From the NCBI GenBank assembly GCA_023101885.1, contig JALPQD010000303.1:2786786-2850785 (forward strand): DNA of 64,000 nt, in the 5' to 3' direction. A program made the position numbers and the translations under genes. The stretch is from Typhlomys cinereus (Eukaryota; Chordata; Mammalia; Rodentia; Platacanthomyidae). Under the pieces are notes generated by a model. The model was not told where the DNA came from, searched no databases, and saw only the letters and a list, made by a program, of their open reading frames with translations. Numbering within the stretch: position 1 is the stretch's first letter; the number at the start of each line of letters is the position of its first letter. Below, piece after piece: positions 55,261-64,000 of this stretch.

Positions 55261-56065
55261 TTTTCTGCGGAGACTGAAAAAAAAAACCCAGCTAAAATAA
55301 AATCGTCTTTCGCACAGGCACCTGGAAAGACGCACAGGTAACGTGTATTTCCCTCTCGTCTTTTCTCTAGACGCAGCCAGTGGTTTTCAAATGTGTTAAA
55401 CTGGCCTCAGGCTGTATAGACTGGACATTTGGCGTCTCCTACTGTTTTAAGTGACTGGCGTCAATGAAAGAATTTTGACTTATTCGTAAATGTCACTTGC
55501 TAACGTGCTTTTCATGGTTGCATATTGTTCTCAGTGTGGACGAAAGCCAATCTGTGCAATATGTTGTTACACATTTAGGCTATATGTATAGACTGCAGTT
55601 AAGTCTTCTTGGTGATGTTAATGACATTTAAAATGCTAGTAATTCCAGAATCGGTAAACACTGACTGCATCTGTGTGTCACTGAGGTTTTCCAAGCATGT
55701 GGTCATAAATGTGCTCTTGCAACTCCAGAAACAGCGTATGTCACATATGTACATACATATAAACCCAAAACTTTCTCCTTGGGCATTAAACACAAACGAT
55801 AAAAAAACAACGTGTATGTTGCAGTGTTTTAAAGGTCCCGAAGAGCAGCAACCCCAGCCGTTGGGCTGAACCCGGGTTGCAAGAGGCTTCCAGCGAGTGA
55901 TTGTAGACCAAGAAGAAAAAAACACCAAGGACAGAGCCCTTGAAAACTCCATATTAAAGGCTCCAGAAATGAACAACCAGACTAAAGCTGTAAGTGAGGG
56001 ACGAGGCCAGTGTGTTCTGTAAGGCCTGGGAAGACAGTGCTTTTTAGGTATTCGTTTCTCTTTTC

Positions 56066-56341
56066 TTTTTTTTTTCTTTTATTTATTCAATTGTGTGTGT
56101 GCATGTGTGCGTGTGTATGCATGTGTGTATTTGTGTGTGTGTAGAACCACGGACGAAGTTGGGAACCACCATGGACCGCCTCCACCTCCTCCTTGTTTAC
56201 TCTGCCCAGGGATTCATAGGCTCGGCCCTACCAGGACCAGAAACGCAGGCTCCAGCTTCTATATGTGGGGTCTAGAATCCCAACTCAGGACCTTCTGCCT
56301 GCAAGGCAGAGGCCTAACCCTTGAGCTATCTCTCCAGCCCC
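56066..56341 (-). repeat. Young B2-like SINE, 14-bp TSD
   Basis: An inverted copy beginning with a T-rich stretch and a GT-rich block and ending GAGCTATCTCTCCAGCCCC. The flanks TCGTTTCTCTTTTC (56052-56065) and TCATTTCTCTTTTC (56342-56355) differ by one base. The body has a deletion relative to sister copies after GAAACGCAGG. Confidence 0.88.
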
Positions 56342-56449
56342 TCATTTCTCTTTTCATGTATACTCACCATTTGAATTCTGTGATTTCAATCTTTTCCAAC
56401 TCTCTCTCTCTCTCTCCTCTCTCTGCTTTTAAAGGATAGGGAAAACATT

Positions 56450-59400
56450 TTTTTCTTCTATTTATAAGGAGAGAGGGAGAGAAAATGCATGCCATTGGCA
56501 CATGAGGGAAGATCAGAGAGCTTCTAAAGAATGGAACTCAAGTTGCTAGGTTTATGAGTAGTTGTCTTTTCTGCTCAGCTATCTAACTGGCTTGCTCACA
56601 TTTCTCTTATGTTTATCCAGGCAGTTTTACCTGCTGAGCCATCTCTCTGGTCCTGGTTGCTTTTCCTTGGCTTATCCATGTGTAGCATATATCAGTACTT
56701 TATTTTTTATGGCTAAATAGTATTCTATTGTAATATAACATTTTCCTTGCCCATTCTTCAGTAGATGGGCATTTAAATTGTTTCCACATTTGGTTGTTAT
56801 GATTAATGCTGTTATAAACATTGTTTGCGCCCATCAAGGTAGCTCAACAGGTAAGGCACATTCTTGAAAACCTGGTGACCCAACTTCAATCCCAGGAAGC
56901 AACCCACATGACGGAAGGAGAAGAGTGTGAAAGTTGTCCTCTGACCTCTCCTGTATGCTATGTTGTGCATGCATGTACCTTCTCCTTCTTTCTTTCCCTC
57001 TCTCTTTGCCTCCTTAAACAAATACACAATAAATAATTATATATAATAAGCATTTATTTGCAAGTTGTGAGACCATATTTTCATTGCTCTTGGGACCATA
57101 CCTAGCATAGATTGCTGGGTTACATGATTACTCTCTAATCATTTAAGGAATGTCACATTGAGAAGGTATACTGTAGGATTATTTAGGCCTTGGGGTGTGA
57201 TTCAGTTGGTAGAGTAATTTGCCTAGCACATATGAGACTCCGGGTTCAATCTTCAGCATGCATAAATCAGACGTGAAATCCCAGCACTCAAAAGGTAGAG
57301 ACAAAAGGAGTAGAAGTTAAGGTTATCTTAGACTATATATTGAGTTCGAGGCAGCCAGTGCTGTCTCAGATGCTTTCTAAAAGGAAAAAAAGTACTTCCA
57401 ATTAATTGAAAAAACCATGCCTTTCCTTTGGAGAATTTTAAACTTTATTTTGTGTGTGTGTGTGTGTGTGTGTGTATTTGTGTGTCAGAGGGCACTGTTT
57501 GTCCCGGTGGAGGACCGAGGGTGACTTTGGGAATCATCCTGATTGCTTCTACTGCCTTCTTGCTTCCCTCTGGGATTTCCCAGCTCTGCCCACCAGAGTT
57601 AGAAGTGCAGATCCTTGCCATTTCTGCCAGGCAAGTTTTTTACATGGGACCTGGGATCTGAACTCAGGACCTTCTGCTTGTGAGGCAGAGTCTTAACCTC
57701 TAAGCCATCTTTCCAGCCCCTTTTGGAGACTTTTAAAGTACAGAAAATTTGAGGATAAAAATGTGTTGGTTAAAAAAAAAAAGTGTAATCATCGTTAACT
57801 CCACTTAGGGAATCTTTTCTTTTTTCTTTCCTTCTTTCCTTTTTTTTTTTTTTAAATGGGATCTCCCATAGATTTTTAAATGGGATCCCATAAGTTGGCC
57901 TTGAACTAGCTATATAGTTGAAGATTTTTTTTTAATTAAGGCCGAGTTTATTAGAGGAAACTGAGGAGGATTTTGAACTCTCGATCCTCCTGCTTCCATT
58001 CCTAAGTGTGGAATTACATACATGCTCCACCATGGCTCAAAAATATTTACACATCCTTTTTAATGAATATTTTATTGCTGCTATTGTTCCTATTTTTTGG
58101 ATGCAAGGTCTCAGTGTGTAGCCCAGACCTCACTCTTGTAACCCTTCAGCCTTGTCTCTCACACAATGCACATTAGCTTTACTGGGACTACATTTGGAAT
58201 AATACTTGGTAGTTTACACTGTGAACATCTTTTGTGTCAATAAATATTAGCATAAATGAGTTTTACTCTAGAGACATTGATCAAAAGAGCATTTCCCAGC
58301 TAGGCATGGGACACATACCTATAATCCCAGCATTTGGGAGTGGAGGCAGATAAATCAGGAGTTAAAGGCTAGCCTAGACTGTAAAGTAAGATCCAGGACA
58401 ACCTAGGCCATGAATAGAGGTCAAGGTCAGCCTGGGCTACCTGAGCCTCTATCTCAAATAATAATAATAATTAAAAGATGTGTGTATAATATGTGTATAT
58501 GCACTTTTTTATTATTTTTAAAGACAGGGTTCTCATATAAGGCACTGGGTGGCCCAGAACTCACTCTGTGGACCAGGCACATTTGTGATCTTTCCGGAGT
58601 TACTTTTTTTTTAACATGCAGGAGAGCACTTGAGAATGTGTGTGTGTGTGTGTCTGTCTGTCTGTCTGTCTTTCTGTGTCAGAATGCACTACATATGCCT
58701 GTGGAGGTCCAAGAATAAGTTCAGGAATTGTCCTGTATTGCTCTATCTCCTTTTTGCTTTGCTCTGAAGTTTCCCAGGCCTGTCTTCCAGGGCCAGAAGT
58801 ATAGGCTACCACCATCTGCCCTGTGTTTTTACATGAGATCTGGGATCTGAATTCAGATCCTTCTGCTTGCAAGGCAGAATCTTAACCCCTGTGTCATCTC
58901 TCCAGCCCCCTATTACTTTTTAAAGTAAGGAGATCTGGGGTTCTTTTTTTTAGTTCTCATTCATGTCCTCCATTGTGTTGTTTCCTTTGGTTGGTTATGG
59001 GTTATACTGAGGAGAATGTGCAACAAATTTATTACAGTGGCTGCTTCTGGGGAGGGGTTCTGAAGATTTGGGGGAATGACTTTTCCCTGCCCCCCCTTTT
59101 CAATTTAAATGGTCTCCTTTGTCTGAATTTTTGGTGTTGAGATTTTTTTTTTTTGAGACAGGGTGTCATCATGTAGCTATGGCTGACCTCAAACCCTCCA
59201 TCTTCTCCTATTTCTGCCTCCTAAATCTAGTGATTATAAGCACATGAAGCCATGCTAGACTTTATGTAACCATGAGAGAGAGAGAGAGAGAGAGTGTGTG
59301 TGTATGTGTGTATGTATCAGAGGGTGTACCTGTGGAGGCCCAAAGGTGAGTATATTCTACCTCCTCTTAGTTTTGCTGTGGAGTTTCCCAAGCTCTGCCT

Positions 59401-60310
59401 TCCAGGGCCAGAAATTCAGGCCACCACCATTTCCACCTGGCATTTTTAAGTGGGATCTGGGATTCGAACTCAGGACCTTTTGCTTTTGAGGCAGAAGCTT
59501 AATCCCTGAATCATCTCTCCAGCACGGTGCAACAATTTTTAAAACAGATGGGGACAGGCAGTGGCTGGGTAATGACTTTGAATAAGACACTTGCCCTACA
59601 ACCTTAAAGACCAGTATTCAGATCCCGAGAACCCGTGTAAGAGTCCAGAAGGGGTGGTGGCCACCTATATTCTCAGCATTTAGAAGGCAAAGACAGTGAA
59701 TTCTCAGGCTGATCCATTGCAAGCTCTGGGTTCATTCGAGTCATCCTGCTTTAGTAATAAAAATAGAGCAAATAAAACACCTAATGCCAACTTCGGGCTT
59801 CCATATGCACACACATGAACATATGTGCACATACACAGAGCAGGGCAGCATTTGAGAGGTAGAGACAAGAGGGGCTGGAGTTCGAAGACTTCCCAGGCTA
59901 CATCTGGGAACTGTGTCAAAGAAAATAAAACAAAAACACAGCTATGTAACATAGCACAAGTGTGTGGGGGTGGGGGGGGTCGTCTCTGAAAGGTGTGAGA
60001 TCAGGCTGGAGGAAGCTAGGACTGTGGAAACAAAGCAGTGTCTTTCTTCTCTGGCCCCAGGGCCACAACACCTTTGCATGAACTCCACATACTGTTTCAG
60101 TATGTTTGCTTTCATGGGAAGATGAAGCTTCTGCAGCTCACAAGTGTAGCTAGTTTGCATGGGAGGAACTGGTCCTCTTATAACCTAGTTGCAAATTTTA
60201 ACTTGCAAGGAATGGTGGCTCACACTTGTAATTCCAGCACTTGGGAGACAGAGGCTCTACACAGTGAATTCCAGACTACCCAAAGCTATATACTGAGATC
60301 TTGCCTCAAA
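56450..60310. repeat. Dense field of older SINEs
   Basis: Inverted B3-like near 56450-56650; direct B3-like 56822-57045; ID-like 57185-57260; B1-like 57265-57390; inverted B2-like 57440-57720; inverted B1-like near 57850-58050, 58080-58190 and 58500-58600; direct B1-like 58295-58460; inverted B2-like 58615-58912 and 59275-59525; inverted B1-like 59140-59260; B4-like 59545-59830; B1-like 60200-60310. Each was placed by its head, box-B-like core or tail; edges are approximate. Confidence 0.65.
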
Positions 60311-60317
60311 AGTTTTT

Positions 60318-60591
60318 TTATTATTTTTTATTTTATTCAATTGTGGGTGTGTGCATGTGTGTATGTGTATGTGTGTGTGTGTAGAACCACGGGCGAATTC
60401 GGGAACCACCATGGACGCTTTCATCTCCTTGTTCACTCTGCCTCGGGATTCACAGGCTCCGCCCTACCAGAACCAGAAGCGCAGGCCGCCCCTGCTTCCG
60501 CCCGGCGTCTATACGTGGGGTCTAGGATCCGAACTCAGGACCTTCCGCCTACAAGGCAGAAGCTTAACCCCTGAGCCACCTCTCCAGCCCC
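60318..60591 (-). repeat. Young B2-like SINE with TSD
   Basis: An inverted copy with a GT-rich block, GC-rich body and reversed head GAGCCACCTCTCCAGCCCC. The flanks TGCCTCAAAAGTTTTT (60302-60317) and TGCCTCAAAAAAGTTTTT (60592-60609) differ by two extra A bases. Confidence 0.9.
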
Positions 60592-61539
60592 TGCCTCAAA
60601 AAAGTTTTTAAACTTATTTTTAGAAATTGCACACTTTGTGCTCTAACTGGCAAAGGAGATTTAGGAAGACAAAGTTGACATGTGAGATGCTCCGGGCAGT
60701 ACCCCTGAGTCCTGCTCCCTACCCCTCCACTGAAAAGAGAGGCCACCACCAGCTGAGGGATTTCAAGGGATTCCAGAGATTTTTAAAATCAACATAGCAG
60801 TGTATCCTCACTGTGAGATGATGTGTGATGGTAGGGGTCGGGAGAGAACTTGCTGTGTGGGTTTTGATAATGCAACCCTCAGGCAATTTTATTTCAGTTC
60901 TTCCGATTAGGAGGCTTCACGGTCACATTTCCATCCTCTCCTGGTACTAAGGGCTGTCACTGAGAGTAGGATTAGGGGGTCTGAAGCCTCACCTGACTCA
61001 AACATGAAATGGATCCCTGACTACCTGGCAGTATAGTTCCTGACACAGCACAGGAAATGGGCAAAATGCTGAGAAAAGGAAAGACCAGTTTCAACTACCT
61101 CTCTAACGGTCTTGTCCCATGCTGACTCTCCCGAGCCCTCCCCACCCCTTTTTTAGCCATCCCTGCCGTGAGCACCAAAGGCGGCTCATAAAGAAAGGTG
61201 TGCATGGCTACTCTCAATTCCTGCCTCTCTGAACTGTGCCCCCTACGACCAGCTCCAAAGCCACTTCTGCCGTGCATTTGCAAAAAGCTAACAGCCCACT
61301 AGCTCCTTCCCAAGCTCTTTCCAGACCAGGACGAATTGGAAGGTGATTAGATAATTAAAAGATATTCATTATAAACTAATGACAAACTCAGCACTTCTCA
61401 CCATCAAAGAAACACCAATTAAACACTATGGTGCCATTGACACCAAATTAACCAAGCCATCAATGGGTGTGAAAAACTTCCTTAACTGGGTTTGATACCC
61501 TAACTGCTCGCAGCCGGAATCCACGAGGTCCAATAGTTA

Positions 61540-62448
61540 GAGCTTTCTGAAGGGGGGGGTGCGGGGCCACGGCTACACTGCCCCACCCCGAAACTTGGTC
61601 AGTTCTGCTCTGGCCCGCGCCAAGGCCTGCTCGCCCAGCTCCATCGGCGAGTTACTCTTTGCAGCTGCTCGGCGCTACCAAGCTGCGCGGGCAGGGAGGC
61701 TGCCAGGTCCGAGGCTCCCGGGAAGTCCCACCGCTTAACCCAACGCGCGTTCTTAAGCAAGTTAACGAGCCTCTCCGCGTCTCAGCGTCCGGGTCTGCAA
61801 AATGTGCCCGGGAAGGCAGACCTCGCAGCATCCTTCCCAGGGTCGAGCGGAGCCCCACGGTCCCTCTCGGGGAATCCAGCGCCAAGTTAAACCTCCAGGG
61901 GCCCTTGCAAGGTCACCCTGCGGCTCCGTCGCTTCCCTTCGGGGGTGGAGGCGGCTGGGGACGTGGCATCAGACCGTGTTCTTACAGGCCGAGTTCTAGA
62001 GACGGGGATCCTCGTGTCCAAGGGCGGGCGGGGCTGTGGGCGCGGGCGTGGAGCGAACCCCGATGGCTGGGCCTCAGCCGAAACCTGGGAGCGGGGCGGG
62101 CTGGGCTCGTGGTGCCCGCGCCGCGGCTCGGGAACCCCGCCCTCGATCCCGCCCTCCCGAACCCGCGCCCCCATTGGTGGCGTCGGGCGGCGCGGCCGCT
62201 GTTATTTTTCGAATATATAAGGAGGTGGAGGTGGCAGCTGCAACCGGAGGCTTCCCGAGCAGCTGCCAGACCCGACCCCCCCCCCCCCGCATCCCCTTTC
62301 TCCCTCTTCTCCCTCGCTCCTGGCCCGCGGCTCTCCCTCCCTCCCTCCTTTCCCCTCTCCCCCAGCCCGCTCCCCTCCCCAGGCCGGCACACTGGGCCGG
62401 GCGTGCGTGACTGCGGGGCCGCGCACCAGCCTCGTGGACTCCGCCGCG
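61540..62448 (+). promoter_or_regulatory. CDC25B: CDC25B promoter, CpG island and 5' UTR
   Basis: A CpG-rich block ending at the CDC25B start codon. Elements in order: an inverted CCAAT box (ATTGG, 62173-62177), TTCGAA (62208-62213) and a TATATAA box (62214-62220). A start near 62245 would leave a 5' UTR of about 200 bases rich in C. A MIR-like fragment lies at about 61745-61815. Confidence 0.75.
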
Positions 62449-62648
62449 ATGGAGGCGTCGCAGCCGAAGCCTGTCCCCAGCCCGGCTCGCAGCCCCGCCG
62501 GCGAGCTCGGGGGCGCCCAGCGCCCGCGCCACCTTCCAGGCCTCCGGCTGCATTCGGACAGCTTTCTTGGGTCTCCCGAGCGCACGGCCTCTTCCTCTCC
62601 GGTCACCACCCTCACCCAGACCATGCACGACCTCGCTGGACTCGGCAG
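62449..62648 (+). CDS. CDC25B: CDC25B coding exon 1
   Basis: The ATG at 62449; the donor GTTAGG at 62649. Encodes 66 residues plus two bases, from MEASQPKPV to HDLAGLG. Confidence 0.95.
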
Positions 62649-63538
62649 GTTAGGACACCCCAAGAAGGCTGGGTGTGCTGGGGCGCGAGACCCGGACTAG
62701 GGCCAAGGGGGGTCCGGCAATGGAGTCGAACCTTGGAGGCGGTATTGAGCAGGTTCCCTTATCCCTGCGTCAGAACCGGGACTAGGGTGCCCAGAGTGAA
62801 GGTATGCGACTCACATCTTCCAGGTGACCTGCTGATCTTTTCGCTTCCCCCTTCCTCGTTGTGCCTTTCCATGCTATCTGCCTAGTCTCTGTCCCAAGCC
62901 ACAATTTTGCTCTCAACTAAGAATTGCAAGCCTGGAGGGCTGGGAAGGCTGGCGTGGTGAAGTTGAAATAGCAGTGGGGCTCAACAACTCTGTCCCTGCT
63001 CTCCCCAATCTGCCTCTGGGATTAAACTCATTAAAAACTGACCGGGCTTCCTTGGCAAGCCCGTGGGACTCTAGGTGGAGGTTGTCCAACTACAGTAGAG
63101 ACCCAGTTTTAACTTTTGCCTCCAGGAATGCTCATGGATGGGTGGAAGTGTGAAGATAAGAGGAATGATGACTAAATCTGTTGTCTCCCCCCCTCCCCAA
63201 CTACCCCCTTACTTCCAGCTTTTTAACCTTTACCTTCCTCGCCCCTGCACCTGGAAGAATCTTTCCCAAGGGCCTCAATGATGAATAAATTTGACCTGAG
63301 AATATAGTTGCATGGTGCGATCACCAACTGCAGTGGTAATGGGTGGGCCCTTCACAGATGAGTGGTATATAGGAGCATCTGGCATCCTTACATTTATTTC
63401 TCTTTCTTTTTCCCAGAGAGACCCCAAAGAATCCAGTAGGGAGCCTGCCCTTCCGGAACCGGCTGGCTCGCTTATCCCTGTCCAGAAGCTCCTCTGAATC
63501 CTCCCTGTCATCTGAGTCCTCAGAATTTTCTGATGCAG
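62449..63538 (+). CDS. CDC25B: CDC25B, 5' part (coding exons 1-2, gene continues)
   Basis: Two exons of the M-phase inducer phosphatase 2 gene: 62449-62648 and 63417-63538, joined in phase 2 and leaving in phase 1. Together they give about 107 N-terminal residues. The start MEASQPKPVPSPARSPAGEL sits in a good Kozak context (GCCGCGATGG). Residues 53-66, TTLTQTMHDLAGLG, match the conserved segment reported as a nuclear export signal in human CDC25B. Exon 2 encodes a Ser-rich stretch (SLSRSSSESSLSSESSEFSD) found in the family as a phosphorylated regulatory region; the Phe in SSEFSD is unlike the human and mouse sequence I recall. The catalytic rhodanese-type domain lies beyond the window. From family knowledge, the enzyme dephosphorylates CDK1 and CDK2 to start mitosis. 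Confidence 0.95.
63417..63538 (+). CDS. CDC25B: CDC25B coding exon 2
   Basis: The acceptor is TCTTTTTCCCAG and the donor GTGAGC. Encodes RETPKNPVGSLPFRNRLARL to SSEFSDA plus one base. Confidence 0.94.
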
Positions 63539-64000
63539 GTGAGCCCCCCTATCCCCCACTGCTAGGAGAGTTTGGGGAGCTGTCTGGATTTCCTGTCTTC
63601 CCCTGACTATCAAATTAACAGCCTTTCCACAAAGTAGTGGGCCCAGAAACCTTCTCCACCCTGCCCACAAAGTTGGAGGGAAGACAAAGCTCTAGTGGTT
63701 CCCACCACACCCAACTCAGACTGGACCTAGGGAGGGTGTGACCTTTAGAAAGAGATGACATCTCGCCTACTCAAAACCTAGAGACGAAGCAACAGCTCTA
63801 CCCAGAAGGTGCACAGTACTAAAAGTAGATCTGTGTGGAACATTGTATTAGCGTATAACTTTTTTACTTAGGAAGTTGTTATTGCATCCAAATTATTTTA
63901 AACCAACTTAAGAAAAATGCTTATAAAGCATTGTGTTTTTAAAACTGTATGCACAGAAGTTTCCATAGGAAACAGAGAGTGGTACTCTGTCCCCTTTGGA
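63539..64000 (+). other. CDC25B intron 2, 5' part
   Basis: No further exon of CDC25B is recognisable before the window ends, and nothing else is seen. Confidence 0.6.

Larger units (their letters stand above)
55290..61540. other. Intergenic region between CENPB and CDC25B
   Basis: About 6 kb without a gene I can support. It is mostly SINEs: two young CA-tailed copies (56066-56341 and 60318-60591), older inverted B2-like copies (57440-57720, 58615-58912, 59275-59525), a direct B3-like copy (56822-57045), a B4-like one (59545-59830) and many B1/ID-like pieces. The part 60780-61540 shows nothing I recognise. Confidence 0.65.

Noticed and set aside
54333..55277. Long frames antisense to and out of frame with the CENPB 5' end (314 and 331 codons)
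   Set aside because: GC composition and the conserved CENPB coding frame explain them. No conserved domain is recognised and the peptides are low-complexity Pro/Ala/Gly/Arg.
61659..62885. A 408-codon plus-strand frame over the CDC25B promoter and exon 1
   Set aside because: It begins at a non-ATG codon, is in a different frame from the CDC25B ATG, crosses a clear GT donor, and lies in CpG-rich DNA where stops are rare.

Overview
The window is nuclear DNA of a placental mammal, almost certainly a rodent of the mouse-related clade. It carries short split genes with GT-AG introns, CpG-island promoters, and a dense load of B1-like, B2/B3-like and ID-like SINEs plus microsatellites. I cannot name the species from sequence alone. 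The youngest SINE family, with a B2-like head and a long CA tail, is not one I can match to Mus, so a non-Mus lineage is likely.

Five protein genes are present, in the order and orientation known from human 20p13 and the matching mouse segment: HSPA12B (+), the C20orf27 orthologue (-), SPEF1 (-), CENPB (-) and the 5' end of CDC25B (+). HSPA12B spans 2558-14338 with 12 coding exons and 685 residues. C20orf27 spans 15902-26880 with 5 coding exons and 174 residues, plus a probable untranslated first exon in a CpG island near 33.3 kb. SPEF1 spans 46856-49842 with 7 exons and 236 residues. CENPB is a single exon at 52899-54722 with 607 residues. CDC25B contributes coding exons 1 and 2 (62449-63538) and runs off the right edge. 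All splice junctions were placed by hand so that phases join and the predicted lengths agree with the families.

Between the genes: HSPA12B and C20orf27 converge, with poly(A) signals about 350 bp apart. About 13 kb separates the C20orf27 promoter from the SPEF1 3' end. That interval holds a minus-strand class I (gammaretrovirus-like) ERV remnant with one LTR and a decayed reverse transcriptase, three young SINEs (two of them inside the ERV) and older repeats. A 7 kb repeat-rich interval separates CENPB from CDC25B. The large C20orf27 introns hold repeated LTR-like elements.

The genes are unrelated in function: an atypical HSP70, a conserved protein with a PP1-docking-like motif, a ciliary central-apparatus protein, a centromere DNA-binding protein of transposase origin, and a mitotic phosphatase. 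I found no new multi-gene system. The observations most worth checking are a ZNF143-type site beside an X-box in the SPEF1 promoter, a 523-nt perfect homopurine run in an HSPA12B intron, a recent SINE burst with intact target-site duplications, the ERV remnant, an expanded acidic tract in CENPB, and promoter modules at C20orf27 and CDC25B.
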